Assembly (NCBI GenBank): GCA_964546585.1
Contig: CAZJKE010000012.1
Location: forward strand, 1-46,748
Reading direction: 5' to 3'
DNA length: 46,748 bases
Source: CAZJKE01 sp964546585
Lineage (GTDB): Bacteria; Planctomycetota; Phycisphaerae; Phycisphaerales; SM1A02
Shown here: positions 8,496 to 16,667 of the stretch, piece after piece
Layout of the letters: every line of letters begins with the position of its first letter
How positions within the stretch are numbered: the stretch's first letter is position 1
The notes under the pieces: model-generated
Database searches by the model: none
The model's input: the letters and a program-made list of their open reading frames with translations, nothing else
What the model was told of the DNA's origin: nothing
Position numbers and translations under genes: made by a program

Positions 8496-8514
8496 TGGAG
8501 CCGGAGGGAATCGA
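8496..8514 (-). other. 19-bp direct repeat of the tmRNA 3' end (att-like), middle copy
   Basis: This is identical to the distal copy and to the genuine tmRNA end at 8622-8640, and it sits exactly 126 bases from each. It marks the junction between the two repeat units. The equal spacing points either to duplication of one short unit or to the scar of sequential recombination events at ssrA. Confidence 0.5.
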
Positions 8515-8563
8515 CGGTGCCGCTGCGTGAGCAGCGGCGACGCGAGTGAGGAGGCGATATGAG

Positions 8564-8618
8564 AAAGGCCCGGATGGCGGCCCCTCACAATTTCGGTGGG
8601 GGTCCCATCCGGGCCTTT
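8564..8618 (-). terminator. tmRNA terminator hairpin
   Basis: A perfect 14-bp inverted repeat (8564-8577 with 8605-8618) starts four bases after the tmRNA 3' end on the minus strand. The strong GC stem followed by TTTCTC fits an intrinsic terminator for ssrA, though the U tract is short. The symmetrical AAA...TTT flanks could also give some termination on the other strand. Confidence 0.65.
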
Positions 8619-8621
8619 CAA

Positions 8622-8968
8622 TGGAGCCGGAGGGAATCGAACCCTCGTCCCGAAACAGTCAACCATCCGCGTCTACGAGCGTATTCGTCGGTTCAATTTC
8701 GGCAACTCCGAGCACCGACGACGAGCGTCGGAGCCGCCATGACAGACAAAGTTCTCGTTCCTCCGGGGCCTGTCAGCCCTTTGGAACCAGCCCGATGTTT
8801 CGGATCACACGCTATCGGGCGTCATGCGTGATCCGTCACGGCGATCAGGCCGCGAGGGCGTAGTTGGCGTTGCCAGCTAACAAATTGTGCATCCTTTTAT
8901 CGTGGCATGGATGCTCCACGGCCCGCAGCGAACAGTCTTCCCTGTCCGGTCGAAACCAGGTCGGCCCC
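8622..8968 (-). ncRNA. ssrA: transfer-messenger RNA (tmRNA)
   Basis: tmRNA with SmpB rescues stalled ribosomes and tags the nascent protein for degradation. The minus strand starts GGGGCCGACCTGGTTTCGAC, the canonical tmRNA 5' end, and finishes with a T-arm (GGTTCGATTCC) and acceptor strand CGGCTCC. GGGGCCG pairs with CGGCTCC, including the G3-U pair that alanyl-tRNA synthetase recognises. The discriminator A is at 8622 and CCA is not encoded. Length is 347 nt, normal for a one-piece tmRNA. The tag frame (8877-8845) reads AGNANYALAA then TGA. The gene lies 39 bases downstream of adk on the same strand. Confidence 0.96.
8845..8877 (-). other. tmRNA proteolysis-tag reading frame
   Basis: The resume codon GCT at 8877 begins the frame GCT GGC AAC GCC AAC TAC GCC CTC GCG GCC TGA, encoding AGNANYALAA. 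With the charged alanine, the full tag would be A-AGNANYALAA. The YALAA end is the standard ClpXP/ClpAP degradation signal. Confidence 0.93.
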
Positions 8969-8988
8969 AATTGTCAAGGAACGACGAC

Positions 8989-8994
8989 AGTATA
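8989..8994 (-). promoter_or_regulatory. possible -10 element of ssrA
   Basis: TATACT on the minus strand ends 20 bases before the mature tmRNA 5' end, leaving room for a short leader that RNase P would remove. No convincing -35 hexamer lies 16-18 bases upstream, so readthrough from adk is an alternative source of the transcript. Confidence 0.3.
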
Positions 8995-9007
8995 GCCCAT
9001 CCGAGTC

Positions 9008-9625
9008 TCAAGCCGTTGGCTTTGCGCCGGACTTTGCGACACTCGGAACGATGGCCTGCAGAATCCGTAACAACACTTCTGCTGGCGTCCCCAGGCCGTC
9101 AACCGATGCGATCAGCGATGCTTCGTACGCGCCAAGGACGGGAGCGGTTTCCAGTTCGTAGACTTCGAATCGCCTTCGGATGACCGTATCGTCCGCGTCA
9201 TCGGTACGACCTTGCTCGCTGGCGCGTTTCTGCATTCGCCGAACCATTTCATCCAAGTCGCCGGCAATCATGTGTACGACGAGGAGAACATCAATGTAGT
9301 CGTGCATGGCCTCGGCCTGCGCCACGCTGCGAGGAATACCATCCAACAACAGGACGTCGCGGCCTGCGTTGTACAAGCCTCTCGACACCAACTGTGCGAC
9401 ATGCTGTTGCCAGAGTCGAACTGTCAATTCGTCGGGCACCAGGAGACCTTGCGAGGAGTACCGTTGAAATGCAACACCGAGTTCCGACTCTTTGTCCAGC
9501 GAGCGGAACATGTCGCCTGTGGCAAGATGAAAGAACCCTGGAATCATCCCAAGAATCTTGCCTTGCGTACCCTTGCCCACACCGGGCGGGCCAAACAACA
9601 GAATGGACGGGTAGCGATCCGGCAC
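9008..9625 (-). CDS. adk: adenylate kinase (short-LID type)
   Basis: The enzyme interconverts ATP+AMP and 2 ADP. The 205-residue protein has the P-loop GPPGVGKGT at about 12-20, the AMP-site TGDMFR near 39, DGIPRSVAQA near 92 (Ile replaces the usual Phe/Tyr of DGFPR), and RRFEVYELETAPVL near 150. The LID is the short form. I chose the GTG at 9625 because the P-loop strand follows at once and every upstream start would cross the divergent recJ gene. Its stop is 39 bases from the tmRNA 5' end. It could in principle be a related nucleoside monophosphate kinase. Confidence 0.88.
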   Translation of the reverse strand: MPDRYPSILLFGPPGVGKGTQGKILGMIPGFFHLATGDMFRSLDKESELGVAFQRYSSQGLLVPDELTVRLWQQHVAQLVSRGLYNAGRDVLLLDGIPRSVAQAEAMHDYIDVLLVVHMIAGDLDEMVRRMQKRASEQGRTDDADDTVIRRRFEVYELETAPVLGAYEASLIASVDGLGTPAEVLLRILQAIVPSVAKSGAKPTA

Positions 9626-9695
9626 GGATGCACAGTATGGCGGTTTGGCTCGCCGTGGCAAGCGGGGTGGTCCTGGCGAGTACCATCTTCCGGTG

Positions 9696-11417
9696 ATGAA
9701 CGGACTCACGCGTCGCTGGGAAGGGCCGCCGCCGACCAATCCCCGGCTGGGATTGATCGAACGGATTCTCGAAGGTCGCGGACTTGCAAACCCTGACGAT
9801 CGCGAGCATTTTCTCGTTCCGAAGTTGAGTGACATGGCCGACCCCGGTGAACTCGCAGGCGTGGGGGATGCCGCCACCTGTCTGGCGGATGCAGTGGAGG
9901 CGGGACGGCGGGTCATGATCTACGGCGACTACGACGCTGACGGCATCACCGCATCCGCAGTGCTTCACCATGTCATTGCCGCTGCGTCAGGGCGAGAAGG
10001 GCCGGGTATCTACATTCCCCACCGCGTTGATGAGGGCTATGGCATCCACAGCGAGGCGGTGCGGCAACTCGCCTCCGACGGTGTAGAGTGCATTGTCAGT
10101 GTGGATTGCGGCATTACCGGCGTGGAAGCGGCCGAGGTAGCTCGCGACGTGGGAATCGAACTGATCATTACCGACCATCACCAGCCGCTGTCCGATGGGT
10201 CATTGCCGGATTGCGCGGCCATCGTGCACCCCGGTTTGGAGGGACCGCCTGCAACGCCGCTTGCCGGGGTTGGTGTCGCGTTCAAACTGGCATGGGCGTT
10301 GGCAACCCAGGTGTCCGGCGGCGAGCGGGCCACGCCGAAGTTGCGGGACAGGCTGCTTACCATGCTCCCGCTCGTGGCTATCGGCACCATTGCTGACCTC
10401 GTCCCCTTGATTGGCGACAATCGACCGTTGGTCTATTGGGGTCTCAATGGTCTCAGGAAAACGGCCATTCCAGGATTGAAGGCACTGTTGGCAGCAAGCG
10501 GCTTCGCCGATGCGACAGCCATTTCCGCGGGGGATGTCGGGTTTCGAATAGCACCGCTCCTCAATGCCGCTGGTCGCCTCACGCACGCCTCGGAGGCGGT
10601 GGATCTTCTGACCCATCTTGATGGCGACTTGGCCCGTGCTGCGGCGGAAGATCTCTCCCGCCTCAACAAGAAAAGGCAGGGCGTGCAGGAAGCGATTGTG
10701 ACAGGTGCGATGGAGGCTGCGGAAGAGGCGGGCATGATTGGAGGTGACCGGCGGATCATCATCCTCAGCGATCCGAATTGGCACCGTGGTGTTGTCGGTA
10801 CGGCGGCATCACGCGTGCAGGAGCGACATCACCGGCCGGTCATTCTTCTTGCCGAAGATGAAGAGGGCGGGCTGCATGGATCCGCGAGGAGCATCAATGG
10901 GTATTCGATTCTGGAAGGACTGACCTGTTGCGAGGCGCATCTGGATTCATGGGGCGGCCACCCGATGGCTGCAGGGGTGAGTCTTCGAAAGGACGCCCTT
11001 GAAGATTTTATTGCCAGCATGACTGAACACGCCAACGCCGGTATCGACGAGTCGATGCTCATCGGCCGAGTAAAGATCGATGCCATGAGCGACTTGCGGG
11101 AGTTGTCCGGTGAAAATGTCACGGCTCTTGATCGAATGCAACCAACTGGCGTCGGGAACCCGCAGCCAGTTGTGATCATTCGCGGTGTTGCCGTGCAGAA
11201 GATCGGCGCCATGGGTGGCGGGGGCAAACACCTGCAACTTCGCGTGAGGGAGCGAGGTGGGAACAGGACGCTCCGATGCGTCTGGTGGAATCAAGGTGAA
11301 CGAGCTGGCGAGTTTCCCTCGGGCACCGTGATCGACCTGGTCGGAAAGCCGGCGATGAGTTCCTGGAGCGGGAACCCGGAATTGACGGTTCTGGATGTCG
11401 CGTTACCAGGCGGCTAG
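9696..11417 (+). CDS. recJ: single-stranded-DNA-specific exonuclease RecJ
   Basis: RecJ degrades ssDNA 5' to 3' in recombination and repair. The 573-residue protein shows the DHH phosphoesterase motifs: DYDADG at 78-83, SVDCG near 135, DHH at 160-162, and PLLNAAGRL near 270. The DHHA1 domain follows with HRGVVG and GSARS, then SWGGHPMAAG, and a C-terminal OB-like region. The ATG at 9696 gives a normal N-terminus; an upstream ATG at 9645 would overlap the adk leader. Its last 15 bases overlap the convergent CNNM gene. Confidence 0.95.
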   Translation: MNGLTRRWEGPPPTNPRLGLIERILEGRGLANPDDREHFLVPKLSDMADPGELAGVGDAATCLADAVEAGRRVMIYGDYDADGITASAVLHHVIAAASGREGPGIYIPHRVDEGYGIHSEAVRQLASDGVECIVSVDCGITGVEAAEVARDVGIELIITDHHQPLSDGSLPDCAAIVHPGLEGPPATPLAGVGVAFKLAWALATQVSGGERATPKLRDRLLTMLPLVAIGTIADLVPLIGDNRPLVYWGLNGLRKTAIPGLKALLAASGFADATAISAGDVGFRIAPLLNAAGRLTHASEAVDLLTHLDGDLARAAAEDLSRLNKKRQGVQEAIVTGAMEAAEEAGMIGGDRRIIILSDPNWHRGVVGTAASRVQERHHRPVILLAEDEEGGLHGSARSINGYSILEGLTCCEAHLDSWGGHPMAAGVSLRKDALEDFIASMTEHANAGIDESMLIGRVKIDAMSDLRELSGENVTALDRMQPTGVGNPQPVVIIRGVAVQKIGAMGGGGKHLQLRVRERGGNRTLRCVWWNQGERAGEFPSGTVIDLVGKPAMSSWSGNPELTVLDVALPGG

Positions 11418-12371
11418 TTCACCGACCAGTGGTTCGACGAGATCTTTGAGCGTTACGATGCCCAGCGGCGGTCCCGAAGATTCCACCACAATCGCCATGG
11501 CGGTACTGCTGGTTCGCAGTTTGTGCAACGCTTCGCGAACCGGCATGTCGGGTGAGAAATGCAGGGTTTCTTTGACAAGGTCACTGGTCACGGCGTCGGG
11601 TTTGAGCAGCGCGTCCAGAACGGGAAGAATGCCAGTGACTCGGCCGGACGCATTGACAACGGGCAACCTTGTATAGGAAACCTCGCCAATGACCGCAAGA
11701 CGCTGCTGCGGCGGCGTTGACTCAGCCAAACGACTGACTCGCTGCCACGGCACCATTTCGCTGCGAACCGTGAGAGATTGCATGGATAGTGCTCGATCCG
11801 CAAGGGATGTCTGCTCGGCGCTGATTGCGCCGGAGTCGATACCTTCCTTGAACAGAATTCCGAATCGTTGACGCGGCGTAGCGTCATGAAGGTCGTCACA
11901 CCCCATGAGGCGCTGCGTTATCGAACCCACGAATGACACGACTGCAACAAGGCCTGTTGCTTGCAACAGGCGTCTGGTCCAGTCCAGCGGCAGACTTGTC
12001 GCATAGGTCCATCGATCCGTATGTGCGCGATAGAGGTCCTTGGGAAGAACTTCGCCGACTACGAACAACACCGGCACAAGTACCAGCGAGTTGACAATGA
12101 TGGCTTGCCACGGACCAAGATCCAACGAATCCAGCAGGCTCGCGGCGCCGAAACTGGCGAGATAATTGGCGACATTGTTTGCTACAAGAAGAACTGCGAG
12201 CATCCGAGTCGGTTTGTCGAGCATGTGGAGAATGCGACGGGCGGATCGATTCCCGGCGGCGGCCCGCAGGTCCACGCGGATGCGATTGATCGTATAGAGC
12301 CCTGTTTCGAGACCGGAATAGAATGCGCTGAGAAGAACTCCGACACACAGAATGATGAAGGCGGAGATCAT
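11403..12371 (-). CDS. CNNM/CBS-domain membrane protein lacking the CorC_HlyC domain
   Basis: The 322-residue protein has a CNNM (DUF21) membrane domain in the first ~190 residues, with hydrophobic segments near 1-22, 60-80, 90-112 and 135-155 and the family-type SGLETGLYTINRIRV and GEVLPKDLYRAH. Two CBS motifs follow (residues ~205-315, including RLPVVNASGRVTGIL and LGIVTLKDLVEPLVGEL). It stops right after the CBS pair, so the usual CorC_HlyC domain is absent. CNNM proteins are linked to Mg2+ or other cation efflux. It overlaps its full-length upstream paralogue by 4 bases, suggesting a heteromeric pair. Confidence 0.87.
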   Translation of the reverse strand: MISAFIILCVGVLLSAFYSGLETGLYTINRIRVDLRAAAGNRSARRILHMLDKPTRMLAVLLVANNVANYLASFGAASLLDSLDLGPWQAIIVNSLVLVPVLFVVGEVLPKDLYRAHTDRWTYATSLPLDWTRRLLQATGLVAVVSFVGSITQRLMGCDDLHDATPRQRFGILFKEGIDSGAISAEQTSLADRALSMQSLTVRSEMVPWQRVSRLAESTPPQQRLAVIGEVSYTRLPVVNASGRVTGILPVLDALLKPDAVTSDLVKETLHFSPDMPVREALHKLRTSSTAMAIVVESSGPPLGIVTLKDLVEPLVGELAAW

Positions 12372-13642
12372 GGTGATCCTCCGTCAATGGAGACGATGAC
12401 ACTGGTCACGCGGTGCTCTGCGACTTCCGCGACCTCCAGTCTCAAGGACCCGGCGTGTACAACATCACCCTGTTCTGGAATGTGGCCCAACTTTGATAGG
12501 ACGAGGCCGCCGAGTGTGGCGGCCGGACAGCGGTCGAGAAACAGCCCAGCCGAATCGGCCCATGTGCGGACATTGGTGCTTCCGCTGAGTTGCCAACGAT
12601 CATTGTCGAGACGACGCGGTGGCGAGGCCTGCTCTTCCGTCTGCATGCCGATCTCACCCACGAGTTCTTCCAGCACGTCTTCCAGCGTCACCAATCCTGC
12701 GGTTCCACCGTATTCGTCCACGACAATCGCAAGCCGGCAACGCTTGTCGCGAAAGTGACTTAACAGTTGATCAAGTGTGGCGTTCTGCGGGATGAACAGC
12801 GGCCGCGTCATGCTGGCCTGCAAGAGTGTCGGGCCCGCCGCAGCGCGGATGAGATACCTCTTCACATGCAACATGCCGAGAATGTGGTCGAGGTCTCCGC
12901 CCTGTACGGGCAACTGGGTGAGGCGAGTTGCTGTTACGACCTCTCGAATGGTCTGCTCGTCAGCATCAGCGTCAATGGAGATCATCGAGACTCGGGGTGT
13001 CATGACTTCCCGTACGCGGATTTGCCCCAGTTCCACAACCTCCCGAATGATCTCCTGTTCATTCCGATCGATCACGCCGTCGGAACTGGAGAGATCGATG
13101 AGTGATGCGAGTTCCTCTGCCGAGAGTGGCGTTGGTGAATCCGTTGTTGCAAGCCGCGAGAGCGGCGTAACAGCCAGCATGTCGACAAGAGCCCTCAGTG
13201 GCCCTATGGCTCGATGGGTCAACAAGAGTGGCTGTGCCAGGAACAACGCCATGCCCTGAGGGCGGGCGGCTGCGGCCATCTTGGGGATGACTTCGCCAAA
13301 GAGGGTGAGCGTAAGGAGGGTGCCGACGGCAACGGCAATGTCAGTGAGGAGCCCGCCCGGCATCCGTAGCAGCAGTACCGAACCGGCCACAAAGTACAAC
13401 ACGTTGACCGTCATGTTGCCCAGCAGAATCGTAATGAGAAGCCCCCGCGGCTGATCGAGCAACAGGAGGACCGCTCGCGATGACGAAGTGTTCCGGTGCT
13501 TCAATTCCAACCGCTGTGCACCACCCAGGCGAAAGAGCGCAGTTTCGGATCCGCTGAAGAATGCGCTGCACACGAGCAGCGGCAGCAAAAATATCAGGAT
13601 CGCAATGTTTCCCGGGCCCAGATTGGAAACTTCTGCGAGCAT
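12368..13642 (-). CDS. CNNM/CBS/CorC_HlyC-domain transporter-like protein (hemolysin family)
   Basis: The 424-residue protein has the complete CNNM architecture: a membrane domain with SGSETALFRLGGAQRLEL near 30 and GEVIPKMAAAARP near 120, an acidic helix with DGVIDRNEQEIIREVVEL, a CBS pair from MTPRVSMISID to VDEYGGTAGLVTLEDVLEELVGEI, and a C-terminal CorC_HlyC domain (about 340-420). The family is tied to Mg2+/Co2+ efflux rather than true hemolysis. The ATG at 13642 overlaps the upstream acyltransferase stop by one base (TGATG). Confidence 0.9.
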   Translation of the reverse strand: MLAEVSNLGPGNIAILIFLLPLLVCSAFFSGSETALFRLGGAQRLELKHRNTSSSRAVLLLLDQPRGLLITILLGNMTVNVLYFVAGSVLLLRMPGGLLTDIAVAVGTLLTLTLFGEVIPKMAAAARPQGMALFLAQPLLLTHRAIGPLRALVDMLAVTPLSRLATTDSPTPLSAEELASLIDLSSSDGVIDRNEQEIIREVVELGQIRVREVMTPRVSMISIDADADEQTIREVVTATRLTQLPVQGGDLDHILGMLHVKRYLIRAAAGPTLLQASMTRPLFIPQNATLDQLLSHFRDKRCRLAIVVDEYGGTAGLVTLEDVLEELVGEIGMQTEEQASPPRRLDNDRWQLSGSTNVRTWADSAGLFLDRCPAATLGGLVLSKLGHIPEQGDVVHAGSLRLEVAEVAEHRVTSVIVSIDGGSP

Positions 13643-14349
13643 CAGGATTCTGCGGCAAGTTGTCGAACGGCAACTTCCACCCGCTCCGTGAACTCGGGCG
13701 CCGACTCGTCAGGCTCCATCATCAAGGGCGATCCGAACCGAACACGAACGCAGCCGGACTTCGGAATCCAGACGCCTTCTGGCAGTACGCCCCGACCGCC
13801 GCTGACATGCACCGGTACCACCGGGCGCCGGGCTAGCCTCGTCACCACGGCCAAGCCTGGTCGAAATGTCGCCATCTCTCCGCTTCGACTTCTTGTGCCT
13901 TCCGGATAGAGCAGCAGGCACCAGCCGCGACTGAGCAGTTGTGATGCTGCGCGGAGGGATCGCAGGGGCGCCTTGCCTCGCTCGAATCCGAATGCGTGCC
14001 AGGCTGATGCGACAACGAATTGCAACACTTTTCCGCGCAGGTTGTTCTCGCTGTCACCGAAGTAATCGAATGCGGCAGCGACGGCAGTACGCTCGCGAAT
14101 CCGTCGAGGTAGCGAGTCCAGAATGGCGTGCGTGTCGATGTGGCTCGTATGGTTGGAGGCGAGGATGAAGGGCGGCACGAGCCCTCGCACATGTTCGAGC
14201 CCGGTTGCTGTCCAGTCGACGCGGAGCGTCCACTTGGCGAGACAGAGCCCGCCCAGGACCGCCCCACGAGAGAGCCTGACCATGGGAAGTTTGAACCTCT
14301 GCTCGATGGCATCGGCGTCGGGCGCGCGGTCGCGGGGCTGCTCCCTCAT
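13642..14349 (-). CDS. PlsC-family 1-acyl-glycerol-3-phosphate acyltransferase
   Basis: The 235-residue protein is a membrane-associated acyltransferase of the PlsC/LPLAT family. The catalytic H-x4-D motif is NHTSHID at residues 66-72, and the substrate motif LYPEGTRS is at 146-153. It probably adds an acyl chain to lysophosphatidate or a related lipid. The ATG at 14349 overlaps the upstream stop as ATGA and is clearly the start, since further upstream the frame runs inside the aminotransferase gene. Acyl donor and exact acceptor are not evident. Confidence 0.88.
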   Translation of the reverse strand: MREQPRDRAPDADAIEQRFKLPMVRLSRGAVLGGLCLAKWTLRVDWTATGLEHVRGLVPPFILASNHTSHIDTHAILDSLPRRIRERTAVAAAFDYFGDSENNLRGKVLQFVVASAWHAFGFERGKAPLRSLRAASQLLSRGWCLLLYPEGTRSRSGEMATFRPGLAVVTRLARRPVVPVHVSGGRGVLPEGVWIPKSGCVRVRFGSPLMMEPDESAPEFTERVEVAVRQLAAES

Positions 14350-15617
14350 GCGTCCGTCCGCGGTATCTCCCCGGCATGTCGCAACACCTTCTCGAAGGCG
14401 AGGGCGTACTGGTCGAGGAGTTCCGTCGTTGCCGAGGGGAAACTCGGCAACTTCAGCAGGGATCCGTTTCCGAGCGTTGTCTGCGGAAGATCGGCTGGGT
14501 CGTACACATGGATCGGATTCTCCGGTGTTGCCGGGAGCCTGGCGATCTTCGACCAAACACCGTGCGTAAACACCGGCTGCTGATGAAGAAGTGGGTATCT
14601 CGGCGCCGCAACATGGGCACCCTCGGCCTGAAGAGCCTTTGCCAAGTCACCGATCGGTAGGCCAGAGGCCTGCTCGTCGTATCGAACCAGAAACTCGAAG
14701 TACACCCGCTCCACATCCGTTGGCGAATGGAAACACTCGATGCCCATCTCCTGAAGCCGCGAAGAGAGATGGATGCAGTTCGTGTTGCGTCTGGCATTAC
14801 GCTCGGGCATGTGTCGCAATTGTGCGCGGGCCAGCGCGGCGGCGAGGGGGGCCATGCGAAACTTGAAACCGAAGCCGGTGGCGGCGAAGTATCTGTTCTT
14901 TGACTGAAGGTGCAGCAATCGTTCGTAGTGCCCGAGCCGTACAGCCGACTCCCAGATGGCTTCGTCATCGGTCAGAAGAATGCCACCTTCACCGGATGGG
15001 CAGAGTTTATTTCCCTGCATGCTGAAGACGCTGACATCGCCGAAGGAACCGATCGGCTTTCCGTCACATGTTGCGCCGTGTGCGTGCGACGCGTCCTCGA
15101 GTATTCGCAGCCCGTGTCTATTGGCAACATCCTGCAGTTCCTTCATCTTCGACGGCATGCCGAAGAGATGGACGACGACAATGGCCTTCGTGCGATCGGT
15201 AATCCTTCGTTCCACATCCTCTGGATCCAGACCGAGGCGTTCACCTTCGAGTTCCGCAAAGACCGGTACTCCACCGCAGTGAAGAACCGGCATCACACTC
15301 GACCACCAGGTTGCGGACGGAACGATGACCTCGTCGCCCGGTCCGATGCCGAGAGCATGCAGGGCGGCGAGGATCGCCGCCGTGCCGTTGTTGTGGGCGA
15401 GAGCGTGCGTGCGTCCGGTCAGCGATCGATAGTCTTTTTCGAGTTCGCCGACGACGGGGTGGATGGAGAGGTCACCACTGCGGAGGACTTGCAGTACCGC
15501 ATCCTCATCTTCGGTCGTGATGATCGGCCAACGATTCGCTTCCTCCTGATCGAGTGTTACGGCGGATGGCCCGCCGAGAATGGCGGGCAGGCTGTCTGTC
15601 GTTGCGGGCGAGGTCAC
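14346..15617 (-). CDS. DegT/DnrJ/EryC1/StrS-family PLP aminotransferase
   Basis: The 423-residue protein has the DegT family layout: AHNNGTAAILAALHALGIGPGDEVI near 75-98, the PLP-contacting LEDASHAHGA near 173, and the Schiff-base lysine at about 204 in SMQGNKLCPSGEGG. The family usually aminates nucleotide-linked sugars or builds unusual amines. No sugar-nucleotide partner gene is adjacent; instead the neighbours are a flotillin and a lipid acyltransferase, so a role in modifying a membrane lipid or head group is possible but unproven. The start is a GTG at 15617, three bases after the floA stop. Confidence 0.88.
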   Translation of the reverse strand: MTSPATTDSLPAILGGPSAVTLDQEEANRWPIITTEDEDAVLQVLRSGDLSIHPVVGELEKDYRSLTGRTHALAHNNGTAAILAALHALGIGPGDEVIVPSATWWSSVMPVLHCGGVPVFAELEGERLGLDPEDVERRITDRTKAIVVVHLFGMPSKMKELQDVANRHGLRILEDASHAHGATCDGKPIGSFGDVSVFSMQGNKLCPSGEGGILLTDDEAIWESAVRLGHYERLLHLQSKNRYFAATGFGFKFRMAPLAAALARAQLRHMPERNARRNTNCIHLSSRLQEMGIECFHSPTDVERVYFEFLVRYDEQASGLPIGDLAKALQAEGAHVAAPRYPLLHQQPVFTHGVWSKIARLPATPENPIHVYDPADLPQTTLGNGSLLKLPSFPSATTELLDQYALAFEKVLRHAGEIPRTDA

Positions 15618-15620
15618 GCG

Positions 15621-16634
15621 CTAGCCGTCCTTGTCATCGTCGTCGGCAATCGACGATCGCATGGATGTATCGGCCATGACATTCTGCATGCGATAGTAGT
15701 CCATGATGCCCAAATGGCCGGCTCGGAAAGCGTCCGCCATGGCCTTGGGAACCTCCGCCTCTGCGAGGACCACCAACGCGCGGTTCTTCTGTTCTTCAGC
15801 GCGAAATTCCTCGGCCTCCGCTACGGCCATGGCCCGTCGTTTCTCCGCCTCGGCCTGGAATCGTGCCTTGTCGGCTTCGGCCTGATGGGCTTGCAACTTT
15901 GCACCGATATTCTCGCCGACATCGACATCCGCGATGTCGATCGAGAGGATTTCAAATGCAGTTCCAGCATCGAGCCCCTTGGCGAGCACGGTCTTTGAGA
16001 TGTTGTCCGGGTTCTCAAGTACCTGCAGGTGTGTGCTGGCCGAACCAATTGTCGAGATGATGCCCTCGCCTACTCGGGCGATGATTGTCTCTTCGGTGGC
16101 ACCGCCGACGAGGCGAGCGATATTCGTTCGCACCGTCACACGCGCTCTTGCGCGGAGTTGAATACCATCACCGGCGACGGCGTCGATCGTGCTCTTGCCG
16201 GATGTGGAGGTGGGACAGTCAATGACCTTGGGATCCACGCTCGTATGCACGGCGCCAAGAATGTCGCGACCTGCGAGATCGATTGCGGTGGCGTTGTCCC
16301 ATGACAGGTCGATGCGTGCCTTGTCTGCGGCAATCATCGCCCGCACAACATTGGTGACCCGTCCGCCTGCAAGGAAGTGTGCTTCCAGCAGATCAGTTGG
16401 CAAATCGATGCCCGCCTTCTTGGCGCTGATGCGATTGATGACAATGGTCTTGGCGTTGACCTTTCGGAATTGCATCATGACGAGGTCGATGAATCCGACC
16501 TTCGCGCCGCTGATCCATGCCTGCAGATAGAGACCGATGTATTTCAAGACCATCCCCACGATGATCAGTACAAAGAGTCCACCGACAATGAGGCCGCCGA
16601 TAGCCCAGTAGGAGAGTGCGAGTAGCGTGGTCAT
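15621..16634 (-). CDS. floA: flotillin-like protein FloA
   Basis: The 337-residue protein matches the FloA (YqfA) family of bacterial flotillin-like proteins that scaffold membrane microdomains. It has an N-terminal membrane segment (about residues 10-30), the SPFH-like core (KAGIDLPTDLLEAHFLAGG, then GIQLRARARVTVRTNI), and a C-terminal Ala/Glu-rich coiled coil (about 250-300: QAEADKARFQAEAEKRRAMA). A good Shine-Dalgarno (AAGGA, 7 bases) precedes the ATG at 16634. Two NfeD-type genes lie just upstream, the same pairing seen in Bacillus yqeZ-yqfA. Confidence 0.94.
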   Translation of the reverse strand: MTTLLALSYWAIGGLIVGGLFVLIIVGMVLKYIGLYLQAWISGAKVGFIDLVMMQFRKVNAKTIVINRISAKKAGIDLPTDLLEAHFLAGGRVTNVVRAMIAADKARIDLSWDNATAIDLAGRDILGAVHTSVDPKVIDCPTSTSGKSTIDAVAGDGIQLRARARVTVRTNIARLVGGATEETIIARVGEGIISTIGSASTHLQVLENPDNISKTVLAKGLDAGTAFEILSIDIADVDVGENIGAKLQAHQAEADKARFQAEAEKRRAMAVAEAEEFRAEEQKNRALVVLAEAEVPKAMADAFRAGHLGIMDYYRMQNVMADTSMRSSIADDDDKDG

Positions 16635-16667
16635 GTGAAAGTCCTTCCCTTCAGGGACGACAGTGTA

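Larger units (their letters stand above)
8370..8621. repeat. two tandem 126-bp repeats abutting the tmRNA 3' end
   Basis: The segments 8370-8495 and 8496-8621 appear identical, and each starts with the same 19 bases (TGGAGCCGGAGGGAATCGA) that form the tmRNA 3' end at 8622-8640. After those 19 bases the tmRNA and the repeats diverge. Each unit holds a small dyad (CCGCTGC-GTGA-GCAGCGG) and one long terminator-like hairpin. Because 126 is divisible by three, a repetitive reading frame crosses the units, but it resembles no protein. Left of the first unit, GGAATTGACGG at 8323-8333 nearly matches the repeat's GGAATCGACGG, so a decayed earlier copy is possible. No gene is visible between 8185 and 8621. 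Confidence 0.9.

Noticed and set aside
8370..8621. Tandem repeat as a CRISPR array
   Set aside because: There are only two units with no variable spacers, the unit is 126 bases long, and no cas gene is present.
8226..8666. A minus-strand open frame with a repeated 42-residue block (PPAPLKGPDGTP...)
   Set aside because: It exists only because the 126-bp DNA repeat is a multiple of three and lies across the tmRNA 3' end and terminator hairpins. The sequence has no protein-like features, and tRNA/tmRNA ends often produce such false proteins.
8961..8985. TTGACA near 8970-8976 on the minus strand as the ssrA -35 box
   Set aside because: It is immediately before the mature tmRNA 5' end, so it would start transcription inside the gene.
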